Under the pieces are notes generated by a model, which saw only the letters and a list, made by a program, of their open reading frames with translations, did not search any database and was not told the DNA's origin. This document shows, one piece after another, positions 54,380-64,000 of a stretch of DNA of 64,000 nucleotides. Position 1 is the first letter of the stretch, and each line of letters opens with the position of its first letter. The position numbers and the translations under genes were made by a program. Source of the stretch: Flagellimonas nanhaiensis (GTDB taxonomy: Bacteria > Bacteroidota > Bacteroidia > Flavobacteriales > Flavobacteriaceae); the NCBI RefSeq assembly GCF_003382275.1, contig NZ_QTJX01000002.1:1-64000 (forward strand), in the 5' to 3' direction.

Positions 54380-54850
54380 TTAATCAATTGGGGAACTATG
54401 TGTGGCTATAGCTTTTATGTTACCATCCTTTTTTTGGTATACATCGGTAAACCTAAGTCGCAACACGGTGGTATCCTGTTTGGAACTATCAAGGATTGTC
54501 ATTCTTTCGCTACCTCGTACAACGGCGACATCTCCATATAAACGAACATCCAGATTTTCATAGGTGATTTCCCCAAAGGAATAATCCGCACTCCTAAACT
54601 CTTCAATGGTCGCTGTCTTACTCGAAGTAGAACCATCGGATGACCCTGAATATTCCCAGGTGTCATCCAATACATCATTCAACCTATCTGCATTTCCCTT
54701 CAAGTAAGCATCGGTCCAATCATGCAACAATTCCAATGCTTCTTCTTCTGTTATCTTTTCTTCAGTTTCAACTTCTTTTTTTGGTTTCTTTACTTGGATA
54801 CAACTACCAAGTGTAGCTAGGCAACAAAGGCCCAAAATGATTTTTCTCAT
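54380..54850 (-). CDS. NTF2-fold lipoprotein (DUF4440/SnoaL-like)
   Basis: A 156-residue lipoprotein with lipobox LGSC (Cys17), a short Lys/Glu-rich linker and one NTF2-like domain (about 37-154): LLHDWTDAYLKGNADRLNDVLDDTWEYSGSSDG, then VAVVRGSERMTI and LRLRFTDVYQKKDGNIKAIATHSSPI. Probably binds a small ligand; no catalytic pair identified. The paralogue-like gene at 54876 is on the same strand 25 bp upstream. Confidence 0.8.
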   Translation of the reverse strand: MRKIILGLCCLATLGSCIQVKKPKKEVETEEKITEEEALELLHDWTDAYLKGNADRLNDVLDDTWEYSGSSDGSTSSKTATIEEFRSADYSFGEITYENLDVRLYGDVAVVRGSERMTILDSSKQDTTVLRLRFTDVYQKKDGNIKAIATHSSPID

Positions 54851-54875
54851 TATCTAAATTTGATTGGTCTTAAGG

Positions 54876-55286
54876 TTAATCTACCCTTTTATAAAAAATC
54901 TTGTTCACTATTTTCCACTCCCCATCAATTTTGAGCAAATTCATGAAATCCACAAAAGTGAAGTCAGGATACTCTAATTCCAAACGGGCATTGGCTGCAT
55001 GACCAGAAATAGTAATTTCTGCAATCCTGTTTTTTCTATTTACCCTGGGACCAGGTTTCATTCCACTAAAAAATTCCAAAGCGTTCACCTCTTTATACCC
55101 CTCATCAGAAATATATTTCATGGTAGCGGTGGGATGAAAAGCCTTCTTCAAGGTGTTGAAATCTTTGTTGGAACCGCCCTCCATATAGTAATTCAAGGTT
55201 TGTTGCACCAATTGATAATCGGATTCTTGTGCGGTAACGGTGCCGAGACAGAGTGTCAAAATCAGCAAAAGCAAATTTTGTTTCAT
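54876..55286 (-). CDS. Secreted NTF2-fold protein (Lumazine_bd_2-like)
   Basis: A 136-residue exported protein with signal peptide about 1-19 (ends VTAQ). The pattern YQLVQQTLNYYMEGGSNKDFNTLKKAFHPTATMKYISD, ending WKIVNKIFYKRVD, matches the putative lumazine-binding type of NTF2 proteins. Ligand unknown. Pair with the following NTF2 lipoprotein. Confidence 0.82.
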   Translation of the reverse strand: MKQNLLLLILTLCLGTVTAQESDYQLVQQTLNYYMEGGSNKDFNTLKKAFHPTATMKYISDEGYKEVNALEFFSGMKPGPRVNRKNRIAEITISGHAANARLELEYPDFTFVDFMNLLKIDGEWKIVNKIFYKRVD

Positions 55287-55509
55287 GGTGTAGTAGTTTT
55301 TTTGATTGTTTTTTAATGATTTGAAGATATTGTTTTTAATATCGAAGTATACCGGACAAAATCATAAATATTTCATAAGATTTAATCCGTTTTATTGATG
55401 TTATTCGTAAATCCAAACAGACCATCCATAAAACTTCAAGCCCTCCTTCCCATTTTTAACTATCTTGGTTATGGTTAACATCATTGTATAACAAACACCC
55501 ATTTTTGCC

Positions 55510-58500
55510 ATGGCAAAATCTCTTAAAATTCTTCTGGTTTCTGTTCTGATTTTATTCGCTTCCTGTAAAAAAAAGTCAACCTCCAGTGAAACCGACAATC
55601 TGTTCAAATTCAAAGATTATATTAGTTATCACACCAAGGGCAACCAAAGTATTGCCTCGCCAATTGTAATTGCCTTAGCCCAACAATTGGAGCAGTTTGA
55701 ACTGACCCAGGAGCTTCCAGAGGAATACCTCAAGATTTCTCCAAAAGTTGATGGGAAATTGTCCATAGAAAATGGAAGAGAGCTCACTTTTCAACCTTCA
55801 GAGTATCTGCAGCCCGACACTGAATATGTAGTCTCCTTGGCTTTGGACAAGCTTTATGAGGATATTGACAGAGATTTTAAAAAATACACCTTCAGTTTTA
55901 AGACGATAACACCCGATTTCAAAATAAATCTGGGAAACCTGCAATCCTATAGTAAAGATTGGCAGTATTTGACTGGAACTTTGAATGCTTCAGACATTCT
56001 GGATGCATCCAAAATCAATACAGCTATCTCAGTACAACAAGGCAACAAATCAGTTCCTGTGAAATGGGACAATACGGAAGCAAATGCCCAGTATTTCAGT
56101 TTTAAGATTGACAGTATTTCCAGAAAAACCGAGGACAGTGAGCTTGTTGTTAAATGGAACGGAAAAGAATTTGGAGTGGATAATGAGGGTTCTGAAACCT
56201 ATCCCATTCCCGGGAAAAATAAGTTTGTGGTGGTTGATGCCAAAACCTTTTCAGCTCCCAATGCTGTGCTAGCGCTTAATTTTTCAGAACCGCTTCGACA
56301 AAATCAAAACTTAAATGGATTGGTGACCATAGAAAATGCCAGCAGTCTCCGCTATGAAATTGATGGCAATGTGCTTCGGGTGTACCCTTCTAACCGAATT
56401 TTGGGCGAAGTACGGGTAAATATCCATGAAGGCATCAAAAGTGAATATGGTTTTACCCTTAAGAACACGTTTTCAGATCTGGTCTCTTTTGAACAACTGA
56501 AACCCAATGTTCGATTGATTTCCAAAGGAACCATTCTCCCCAATGCAGCCTCTACACCTATTTATTTTGAAACGGTCAATCTATCCGCTGTGGAAGTCCG
56601 GGTCATCCAGGTTTTTGAAAACAACATGCTTCAATTCCTTCAGAACAACAATCTCACCCAGGAATATAATTCCGATTTGCGACCTGTTGGAAGAAGAGTG
56701 GCCTATAAAGTGATTTCGCTGGATGAAACCGGAGAAGAGAACTCCAGCTATTGGAAAGCACATGCTTTGGATTTATCAGAATTGATCAAAATACATCCCG
56801 GATCATTGTATCGGGTAGAATTCAGTTTTAAAAAGGAACATACCACCTACGATTGTGGCGATTCCGAAAACACCGAAGACACAACGGAGGAATATGCTTC
56901 GCAAAATTCGTTGGATGAGTCCATGGAAGAGCGCTATTGGGACAATGAAATCTATTATTGGCGCAATTACAGTTACAACTGGGAGGAACGCGACAATCCC
57001 TGTCATCAAGCCTATTATAATGACGATAGAATCGTGACCACCAACCTTTTGGGAAGTGATTTAGGGCTTATTGTGAAAAAAGGAAACAATAAAACCTATC
57101 ACTTTAGTGCTACAAATCTTCTCACCACAAAGCCAGAAGAAAACACCAAGGTCAAACTTTATAACTACCAGCAGCAACTGCTTGGAGAAATCACAACAGA
57201 TGCCTCCGGTTTCGGAATTTACGACGGAGAAAAATCAGTGGCTTTTGCCGTAGCGGAAAAAAACAACAATTTCGCCTACGCCAAGCTAGCCGATGGACAT
57301 GCGCTTTCAATGAGTAAATTTGATGTTTCTGGTGAACAGCTACAAAGTGGGCTACAGGGCTTCATTTACACAGAAAGAGGTGTGCACCGGCCAGGAGATA
57401 CTGTACACTTGACCTTTGTTTTGGATGATTCGGGCAATCCGCTACCGGCTGATCATCCCGTGAGTTTGGAAGTTACGGATGCTCGAGGCAAACTGGTACA
57501 GCGCAATGTTTTGAAAGAAGGTACCATTCCCGTTTCGGATGGTCTTTATGCCAAAAAAGAAGAAGCGTTTTACTACTTCCCTATTCCAACGGACCCAAAA
57601 GCGCCAACAGGAACCTGGAACGCCAAAATTGTTGTGGGAGGTGCTGAGTTCAATAAAAGTCTAAAAATTGCAACAGTTAAGCCCAACCGGTTAAAAATGG
57701 ATGTTTCCTTTGAAAAGGAAGTATTACAGGCCAACACCAATAACAGAGGAAAAGTCAACGTACAATGGTTGCATGGAGCACCAGCCCGTAACCTAAAAAT
57801 TGATATCAATGCAAAACTACAGCAGGCTTCAAATGCGTTCCCAAAATTTAAGGGTTATATCTTTCAGGATCCTGTCCGTTATTTTTCAGAAACTGAACTG
57901 CAATGGATTTCCTCCAAATTAGATAATGATGGAGTGCTTAACATCAACGAGAAAATAAACGCCAATACAAATGCTCCAGGTATGCTCCAAGCCACCTTTA
58001 CTACAAAAGTTTTTGAAGGTGGTGGTGACTTCTCTATTGATGTATTTTCCAAAAATTTGGCGCCTTTCTCCCACTTTGTGGGGCTTCGTTCCCCAAAAGC
58101 CAAACAATATGGTTCTTTTTTGACCGATGAAAACAACGAGTTTGATTTGGCTACGGTAGATGCACAGGGAAATCCATCCGGAAATCGAAACTTAAAGGTA
58201 CAGGTCTTTAAAATTGAATGGCGTTGGTGGTGGAACCGAGGTTATGATAATTTATCCCGATACGAAAATGCAACCGTACACCGTCCGTTCAAAGAAATGA
58301 ATGTTACCACGGATGCTGATGGAAAAACAAGTTTCAACCTCAACATCCCTGATGATGACGGAGGTCGTTTTCTCATTCGGGTTATTGACCAAGCTTCTGG
58401 CCATGCCACAGGTCGAACCGCTTATTTCTATCGCAATTGGTGGAGAAGACCCGCTTCCGGTGATACAGAAAGTTCCAAAATCCTGATTTTCTCCGCAGAC

Positions 58501-61068
58501 AAGGAAAAGTACCAAATGGGTGAAGAAGCTATTGTCACCTTCCCCTCCGACAGAGGAGGACGAGCTCTGCTCAGTATAGAAAACGGCACTGAAGTATTGT
58601 CGCAGCAATGGATAGAAACCTCAACCAAGGAGACCAAGGCCACCATTCCGATAACTGCTGAAATGGCACCCAACGTTTATATCAATATTTCATTATTGCA
58701 GCCTCACGGGCAGGTGAAAAACGATTTGCCTATCCGATTATATGGCGTAGTACCTTTGTTGGTTGAAAACCCATCAACCATTTTACAGCCTGAACTGCAA
58801 ATGCCTAAGGTTTTGGAACCTGAAAAATCGTTCAAAGTCACCGTTTCAGAAGCCAACAAAAAATCTATGACCTATTCTTTGGCCGTTGTTGATGAAGGTC
58901 TACTTGATTTGACCCGTTTCCGAACCCCAGATATCCACAGTTCCTTTTATTCCAGACAAGCCCTTGGTGTAAAAACCTTCGACATTTTTGATGATGTTAT
59001 GGGCGCCTACTCCATCAGTGTGGATAATATTTATGCCATTGGAGGGGGCGGGATTGGCCAAGGTGCCAAAAACAGAAAGGCGCAACGTTTTAAACCAGTT
59101 GTCACTTATTTAGGCCCATTTTCCCTAAAAGCGGGAGAAGAAGCGTCGCACACCATCAATATGCCCAACTATGTAGGCTCTGTTCGTACTATGGTTGTTG
59201 CCGGAAACCAGAACAGTGCCTATGGCAATACTGAAGCAACTACTCCCGTTCGCAAACCTTTAATGGTACTGACTTCTATTCCGAGAAAATTGTCACCAGG
59301 TGAGAAAGTGACCATCCCGGTTACGGTCTTCGCTATGGAAAAGAAAGTGAAAAATGTAAAGGTTTCTATTGATGCGGGCAATGCCCTTCAGCCTGTTGGG
59401 GAAACTTCAAAAAACATCACCTTCAATACTGTTGGGGAGCAAATTGTGAATTTCGACTTTCAAGTGAACCCCACAGCTTCCTTTCAAACCATAAAAGTAA
59501 CCGCATCTGGATCTGGGGAAAGAGCAAGTAGCGAAACGGAAATTGATGTGGAAAATCCCAATCCAATTACCACAAAAAGTGAGTTGTACACTGTGGAAGC
59601 CAATGGTTCACAAACCATCCCGTTTGAGACCTTCGGGACATCTGGGACCAATGAAGCATTTATTGAATTTTCCACACTTCCTCCTATGGATTTTTCCAAG
59701 CGTATGGACTATCTCCTTCGATATCCCCATGGATGTGTAGAACAAACTACTTCTGCGGCCTTTCCGCAATTGTTCTTGGCAGATATTCTTGATGTGACCT
59801 TTGAAAAGAAAAAGGAAATTGAGAAAAATGTAAAAGCAGCTATTAAAAGATTGGGGGATTTTCAAACCCCAAATGGCGGTCTTAGCTATTGGCCCGGTTA
59901 TGGGAGTGCCGATGATTGGGGAACCTCCTACGCAGGTCATTTTATGTTGGAAGCCAAGCAACAAGGCTATCAATTACCACTAACCTTCTTAAGTAACTGG
60001 CTACGCTATCAAAAGAACACAGCTCGCCAATGGAGCAATCAGAGTACAAGGTATAACGACGATATGGCCCAGGCTTACCGATTGTACACCTTGGCCTTGG
60101 CACAACAGCCGGAACTCGCAGCCATGAACCGTCTACGTGAAACCAACAATTTAAGCAATGAGGCCAAATGGCGGTTAGCAGCGGCCTATGCTCTGGTAGG
60201 AAAAAAAGAAGTGGCAAAAGAGATAGCGCAAAAAGCAAACATCAACTTTGTACCCAACAATTACAATTACAGAACCTATGGTTCTGTGTTCCGGAATAGA
60301 GCAATGGCCTTGGAAACCTTAGTAATCTTGGGCGACTCCCAACAACGGGATTTAGCAGTATCCTTGGCAAAGAATCTGTCCTCCCAGCGCTGGTACAGCA
60401 CACAAGAAACTGCCTACGCCCTATTATCCATGGCCAAAATGGTTACCAAAAATGGTGGTAGATCCATCGATTTGACATTTAATAACAATGGAAAGGAAAT
60501 TATAGTTAAAACAGATAAAGCTATTGCGCAACGAAACATTACCATTACATCCTTAAAGGATGAAACTATGGTCAAAAACAACCAAGGCAATACCATTTAT
60601 GCCACATTGACCCAATCTGGAAAGCTTCCAGTGGGACAAGAATTGGCCCAACAAAAAAACTTGAACCTATCCGTAAGATATTTGGATGCTACTGGAACTG
60701 CCATCAATGTTACCGAATTGCGACAAGGAACCGAGCTTCAAGCACAATTGACAGTCTATAACAGTTCCAATGATTATGTAGATAATTTAGCCCTGACCCA
60801 TATTGTACCAAGTGGTTGGGAAATTGTGGATACTTCCTATGCTGACGGAAGTAATTCCGACAGTACAAAAGCGGATTATGTGGATACCAGGGATGACCGA
60901 ACCCATCTCTATTTTGATTTGAGAGGTCGTAAGTCCAAAACCTTTACCATAAAATTAAACGCTTCCTTCCTTGGAGATTACTATTTGCCAGGAGCCCAGG
61001 TCGAAGCGATGTATGACAACAACTACCAGGCTCGCAACAAAGGAAAGTGGATTTCAGTGATACAGTAA
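55510..61068 (+). CDS. Alpha-2-macroglobulin-family lipoprotein
   Basis: A very large (1852-residue) periplasmic protease trap. Lipobox LFASC (Cys19), an N-terminal Ig-like MG array (about 45-1000), the A2M core (about 1100-1300, VVDEGLLDLTRFRTPD), and the thioester domain with YPHGCVEQTTSAAFPQ: Cys1409, Glu1411 and Gln1412 form the intact C-x-E-Q thioester. An acidic patch with many Tyr (about 455-500) is unusual. The gene is followed by pbpC, the classic partner of bacterial A2M; they probably guard the cell wall against proteases. Confidence 0.93.
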   Translation: MAKSLKILLVSVLILFASCKKKSTSSETDNLFKFKDYISYHTKGNQSIASPIVIALAQQLEQFELTQELPEEYLKISPKVDGKLSIENGRELTFQPSEYLQPDTEYVVSLALDKLYEDIDRDFKKYTFSFKTITPDFKINLGNLQSYSKDWQYLTGTLNASDILDASKINTAISVQQGNKSVPVKWDNTEANAQYFSFKIDSISRKTEDSELVVKWNGKEFGVDNEGSETYPIPGKNKFVVVDAKTFSAPNAVLALNFSEPLRQNQNLNGLVTIENASSLRYEIDGNVLRVYPSNRILGEVRVNIHEGIKSEYGFTLKNTFSDLVSFEQLKPNVRLISKGTILPNAASTPIYFETVNLSAVEVRVIQVFENNMLQFLQNNNLTQEYNSDLRPVGRRVAYKVISLDETGEENSSYWKAHALDLSELIKIHPGSLYRVEFSFKKEHTTYDCGDSENTEDTTEEYASQNSLDESMEERYWDNEIYYWRNYSYNWEERDNPCHQAYYNDDRIVTTNLLGSDLGLIVKKGNNKTYHFSATNLLTTKPEENTKVKLYNYQQQLLGEITTDASGFGIYDGEKSVAFAVAEKNNNFAYAKLADGHALSMSKFDVSGEQLQSGLQGFIYTERGVHRPGDTVHLTFVLDDSGNPLPADHPVSLEVTDARGKLVQRNVLKEGTIPVSDGLYAKKEEAFYYFPIPTDPKAPTGTWNAKIVVGGAEFNKSLKIATVKPNRLKMDVSFEKEVLQANTNNRGKVNVQWLHGAPARNLKIDINAKLQQASNAFPKFKGYIFQDPVRYFSETELQWISSKLDNDGVLNINEKINANTNAPGMLQATFTTKVFEGGGDFSIDVFSKNLAPFSHFVGLRSPKAKQYGSFLTDENNEFDLATVDAQGNPSGNRNLKVQVFKIEWRWWWNRGYDNLSRYENATVHRPFKEMNVTTDADGKTSFNLNIPDDDGGRFLIRVIDQASGHATGRTAYFYRNWWRRPASGDTESSKILIFSADKEKYQMGEEAIVTFPSDRGGRALLSIENGTEVLSQQWIETSTKETKATIPITAEMAPNVYINISLLQPHGQVKNDLPIRLYGVVPLLVENPSTILQPELQMPKVLEPEKSFKVTVSEANKKSMTYSLAVVDEGLLDLTRFRTPDIHSSFYSRQALGVKTFDIFDDVMGAYSISVDNIYAIGGGGIGQGAKNRKAQRFKPVVTYLGPFSLKAGEEASHTINMPNYVGSVRTMVVAGNQNSAYGNTEATTPVRKPLMVLTSIPRKLSPGEKVTIPVTVFAMEKKVKNVKVSIDAGNALQPVGETSKNITFNTVGEQIVNFDFQVNPTASFQTIKVTASGSGERASSETEIDVENPNPITTKSELYTVEANGSQTIPFETFGTSGTNEAFIEFSTLPPMDFSKRMDYLLRYPHGCVEQTTSAAFPQLFLADILDVTFEKKKEIEKNVKAAIKRLGDFQTPNGGLSYWPGYGSADDWGTSYAGHFMLEAKQQGYQLPLTFLSNWLRYQKNTARQWSNQSTRYNDDMAQAYRLYTLALAQQPELAAMNRLRETNNLSNEAKWRLAAAYALVGKKEVAKEIAQKANINFVPNNYNYRTYGSVFRNRAMALETLVILGDSQQRDLAVSLAKNLSSQRWYSTQETAYALLSMAKMVTKNGGRSIDLTFNNNGKEIIVKTDKAIAQRNITITSLKDETMVKNNQGNTIYATLTQSGKLPVGQELAQQKNLNLSVRYLDATGTAINVTELRQGTELQAQLTVYNSSNDYVDNLALTHIVPSGWEIVDTSYADGSNSDSTKADYVDTRDDRTHLYFDLRGRKSKTFTIKLNASFLGDYYLPGAQVEAMYDNNYQARNKGKWISVIQ

Positions 61069-61108
61069 TCATTTAAATAAAGAAATGAAATTCTCTTTTA
61101 GAATTGGA

Positions 61109-61191
61109 TGTCATTCCGAATGAGGAACGAAGAGGAATCTCAATAATAATAGGATTTCTCGTCACTCGTTCCTCGTTCTGTCGAAATGACA
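61109..61191. repeat. Dispersed palindromic repeat, copy 2
   Basis: Starts TGTCATTCCG and ends CGAAATGACA, as at 12752-12831, with the internal text GAGGAACGAAGAGGAATC and CGTTCCTCGTTC, which can fold back on itself. In the 189-bp gap before pbpC. Confidence 0.78.
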
Positions 61192-61257
61192 AAACGTTCT
61201 AAGAAAGAGGATTATAAAAACTAAATTAATTATAAGGTTTTAACCTGTAACTGGATA

Positions 61258-63630
61258 ATGGAATGGGCTCCGACATTTAAAAGAATCATATCGAAACATC
61301 GAATCAAACTCTCTGTTTTAGCACTATTCTTTTTGATTTGGCTGTTTTGCCTGCCCAAAAACCTGTTTGAAGACCCCACCTCAACCGTTGTCAATAGTTC
61401 CGATGGAGTTTTAATCGGTGCCCGAATAGCCGATGATGGACAATGGCGGTTTCCCCAGATGGATTCTGTCCCAGAGCGTTTCAAGCAAAGCATTTTATTG
61501 TTTGAAGATGAATATTTTTACCGCCACCCCGGGTTTAATCCTATTTCCATTGGTAAAGCCATTAAGCACAATCTTACCAAAGAGACCAGAAGAGGCGGAA
61601 GTACCATTACTCAACAACTTGTTCGTTTAAGTCGGAAGAACAAAAGCCGTACCTACTGGGAAAAATGTATCGAAATTTTTATGGCTACCCGTCTTGAATT
61701 TCGCTACTCTAAAGAAGAAATTCTAAAACTGTATGCAACCCACACCCCTTATGGCGGCAATGTAGTGGGGTTGGAAACAGCTGCATGGCGTTACTTTGGC
61801 ATTCCGGCCCATGAACTTAGCTGGGCACAATCTGCCACCCTAGCTGTTTTACCCAATGCCCCCTCGCTTATTTTTCCGGGTAGAAATGAGAGTGAACTAT
61901 TGAACAAACGCAATCGACTACTTCAAAAATTAAAGGATAAAGAAATCATTGACCAAACCACTTATGAACTAGCTCTGGAGGAACCTTTGCCTCAAAAACC
62001 CCTTCCCCTTCCCAATATTGCCCCACATCTTACGGAGCGTATTAGAAATGAATACTCTGGGAAACGAATCACGACTTCAATCTATAGGTCCTTGCAGTTG
62101 CAGTTGAATACCTTGGCCGAAAGACATTATCAGCAATTAAAGAGCAACGAAATCCATAATCTGGCCATCTTGGTACTGGATGTGGAAAACCGTAAGGTTT
62201 TGGGATATGTGGGCAATTCTCCATCCGGAAAAACACATGGAAGCTATGTGGATATCATCTCCAAAAAAAGAAGTACTGGAAGTACGTTAAAGCCTTTGCT
62301 TTTCGCTTCACTTTTGGACGAAGGGCACATACTCCCACATAGTCTGGTAAGGGATATTCCAACGGTAATCAATGGGTACAACCCCAAAAACTTTGATAGA
62401 AAACATACTGGGGCCGTTCCTGCAAGCAAAGCACTTTCGCGTTCCCTGAATGTCCCTGCCGTTCGTTTGCTGCGACAGTACGGGCTTCAAAAGTTCTACA
62501 ACAAACTTCATAAAATGAATTTGAAATCATTGGACAGACCGGCTTCGCATTACGGTCTTCCCTTGATCCTTGGAGGAGGCGAAAGCTCTTTGTGGGATGT
62601 GACCAAGACCTACGCATCTATGGCTTCAACACTGAACCATTTTGTATCCAGCTCAAGCGCCTATTTTGAACATGAGTTTGTAGACCCATCCTACTTGATG
62701 AATGAAGAAATCTCATTTGGAAAACAACAATTAGACCCCCAGATTGTTGGCGCAGGAGCCATTTATAGCACTTTTCAGGCCATGTATGAGGTCAATAGGC
62801 CCGAAGGAGATGAAAACTGGCACTTTTTTGATGCTGCACAGCCATTAGCTTGGAAAACTGGAACCAGCTTCGGGTTTAAGGACGCTTGGGCGGTGGGAGT
62901 GACCCCTAAATATGCCATTGGTGTATGGGTGGGCAATGCAGATGGCGAAGGCCGACCCGGTCTTACCGGAATAGCCACAGCAGCCCCATTACTCTTTGAT
63001 GTGTTGGATGCCCTTCCGCAGAGTGGTTGGTTTCAAGAACCTTTTGACGATTTAATTGAATTGGAGGTTTGCTCGCAAAGTGGATATCGAGCTTCGGTAT
63101 ATTGCGATGATGTTCAGAAAAAACTGGTCCCCACTTATGGAAAAAGAAGCAATCCATGCCCGTTTCATCAGCAAGTATTCTTAGATGCTTCGCAACGGTT
63201 TCGTGTGAATTCTGATTGTTATCCCCTGGAAGATATGGTAGCAAAAAATTGGTTTGCATTTCCTCCTGCCATCGAATATTACTATACTTCAACCAATCCC
63301 AATTACAAACCTCTTCCGCCCTTCTTGGAAAACTGTTCAGTGCTGGAGAGCCATCCTATGGAGTTTATCCATCCGAAAAAAAATGAAGAAATCTTGCTCC
63401 CGAAGGATTTGGGCGGGAACAATTCTACAGAGGTCATTTTCCAATTGGCCCATCAGCAAGCTAATAGCACGGTATATTGGTATTTGGATGAAACCTATAT
63501 TGGTTCCACAACCCAATTTCATGAATTGATCTATCAAATTGAGCCCGGTGAGTACATCCTTACCACGGTGGACGACCAAGGCAATCGTTTACAGCAAAAT
63601 ATTCAGGTTAGGCTCGCCTCTGAAAGCTAG
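61258..63630 (+). CDS. pbpC: Penicillin-binding protein 1C
   Basis: Bifunctional murein synthase of 790 residues. One N-terminal helix (about 18-38), glycosyltransferase domain (about 60-225: LFEDEYFYRHPGFNPISIGKAI, RRGGSTITQQLVRL), transpeptidase domain with SxxK (STLK in KRSTGSTLKPLLF), SxN (SLN in SRSLNVPAVRLL) and KTG (AWKTGTSFGFKD), and a C-terminal BiPBP_C domain (about 700-785). All catalytic motifs are intact. Follows the A2M gene, the usual pairing. Confidence 0.95.
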   Translation: MEWAPTFKRIISKHRIKLSVLALFFLIWLFCLPKNLFEDPTSTVVNSSDGVLIGARIADDGQWRFPQMDSVPERFKQSILLFEDEYFYRHPGFNPISIGKAIKHNLTKETRRGGSTITQQLVRLSRKNKSRTYWEKCIEIFMATRLEFRYSKEEILKLYATHTPYGGNVVGLETAAWRYFGIPAHELSWAQSATLAVLPNAPSLIFPGRNESELLNKRNRLLQKLKDKEIIDQTTYELALEEPLPQKPLPLPNIAPHLTERIRNEYSGKRITTSIYRSLQLQLNTLAERHYQQLKSNEIHNLAILVLDVENRKVLGYVGNSPSGKTHGSYVDIISKKRSTGSTLKPLLFASLLDEGHILPHSLVRDIPTVINGYNPKNFDRKHTGAVPASKALSRSLNVPAVRLLRQYGLQKFYNKLHKMNLKSLDRPASHYGLPLILGGGESSLWDVTKTYASMASTLNHFVSSSSAYFEHEFVDPSYLMNEEISFGKQQLDPQIVGAGAIYSTFQAMYEVNRPEGDENWHFFDAAQPLAWKTGTSFGFKDAWAVGVTPKYAIGVWVGNADGEGRPGLTGIATAAPLLFDVLDALPQSGWFQEPFDDLIELEVCSQSGYRASVYCDDVQKKLVPTYGKRSNPCPFHQQVFLDASQRFRVNSDCYPLEDMVAKNWFAFPPAIEYYYTSTNPNYKPLPPFLENCSVLESHPMEFIHPKKNEEILLPKDLGGNNSTEVIFQLAHQQANSTVYWYLDETYIGSTTQFHELIYQIEPGEYILTTVDDQGNRLQQNIQVRLASES

Positions 63631-63632
63631 CT

Positions 63633-64000
63633 TTATTTCTTCCGCATAAAAATGGTAATGGGAACTCCAGTAAAATCAAAGTTTTCCCTAAGCTTGTTCT
63701 CGAGAAAACGCTTGTACGGTTCCCTAATGTACTGTGGCAGATTACAGAAGAAAGCAAATTGCGGATAATTAGTGGGCAACTGTGTGCAGAACTTGATTTT
63801 TACGTATTTGCCTTTGTAAGCCGGGGGCGGTGTTTTTTCTATGATGGGCAACATCACATCGTTCAACTTTCTGGTCTGTATTTTCTTTGAGCGATTTTTG
63901 AACACGTCCACTGCCGTTTCAATAGCTTTGTAGATACGCTGTTTGGTCAATACCGATACGAACAGAATAGGTACATCCACAAAGGGCTCTATAACTTTTT
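63633..64000 (-). CDS. der: GTPase Der, C-terminal part (runs off the window)
   Basis: The leftward gene enters from the right edge; about 122 C-terminal residues are visible and the start lies beyond 64000. The sequence [25 protein letters not shown], then [44 protein letters not shown] and the end [16 protein letters not shown] are the KH-like domain of Der (EngA), a double GTPase for 50S ribosome assembly. Its stop is 2 bp from the pbpC stop. Confidence 0.93.
   Translation of the reverse strand, partial: KVIEPFVDVPILFVSVLTKQRIYKAIETAVDVFKNRSKKIQTRKLNDVMLPIIEKTPPPAYKGKYVKIKFCTQLPTNYPQFAFFCNLPQYIREPYKRFLENKLRENFDFTGVPITIFMRKK

Noticed and set aside
55510..61068. Long open frames on the opposite strand of the A2M gene as genes
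   Set aside because: They are short shadows of a strongly coding frame with intact domains, and have no start context or neighbours.
1..64000. tRNA, rRNA, CRISPR array, transposase or prophage genes
   Set aside because: Looked for in the gaps and on both strands; no cloverleaf, repeat-spacer array or recombinase motif was seen by eye. A tRNAscan or Infernal run would be needed to exclude small RNAs.

Overview
The window reads as chromosome of a marine-type Flavobacteriaceae (Bacteroidetes), probably near Muricauda/Allomuricauda; the genus is an inference. Evidence: promoters of the TAnnTTTG (-7) / TTTG (-33) type, few Shine-Dalgarno sites, many short lipoproteins, and family types typical of the group (Porin_10-like barrel, DUF5117/DUF5118 metalloprotease, GSCFA, DUF4136, DUF5522, DUF6607, HmuY, PBP1C with alpha-2-macroglobulin). 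I saw no rRNA, tRNA, CRISPR array, transposase, integrase or prophage.

Layout. 1-13.5 kb: outer-membrane barrel, rnhB, several lipoproteins and OmpA-type envelope proteins, an AT-rich lone gene (8.9-9.75 kb) between inverted GTTGTACG boxes, lipB, a YqaE-type peptide and a membrane-tethered LuxR-type protein. 13.6-18.3 kb: lysS, a SLC13-type anion symporter, then two secreted proteins built of about 35-residue repeats (LGFDT..YLP..FDPY). 18.5-25.9 kb: metzincin-type protease, small envelope proteins, a SatD-like/DUF3307 operon behind three evenly spaced palindromes, an NmrA-type oxidoreductase and a class III nucleotide cyclase. 25.9-31.2 kb: iron/heme locus with AraC regulator, DUF6607, TonB receptor, HmuY and DoxX. 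31.2-35.8 kb: TetR-controlled alpha/beta hydrolase with an Asp nucleophile, an MFS transporter between 19-bp direct repeats, and an AT-rich unit of two unknown genes between two copies of a 15-bp terminator-like repeat. 35.9-39.3 kb: leftward operon of hemL, a glucosaminidase/LysM lipoprotein, a PLP deaminase and a tiny HExxH protein. 40.3-45.7 kb: Lrp regulator, DUF3291 protein, aromatic amino acid hydroxylase with a large C-terminal extension, and a TPR histidine kinase/response regulator pair. 45.8-55.3 kb: GSCFA protein, alaS, M23 peptidase, MerR, LemA and two TPM proteins, two NTF2-fold proteins. 55.5-64 kb: alpha-2-macroglobulin lipoprotein, pbpC and the 3' part of der.

Most of this is housekeeping and envelope biology. 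The strongest candidates for something undescribed are: (1) the two-gene soluble-plus-membrane unit at 34.4-35.7 kb, which looks inserted into a terminator between two convergent genes; (2) the LGFDT-repeat secreted proteins; (3) the cassette-like gene at 8.9-9.75 kb; (4) the triple 28-bp-spaced operator of the SatD-like operon. Coordinates use the ATG that best fits a signal peptide or lipobox where an upstream TTG would otherwise lengthen the frame.
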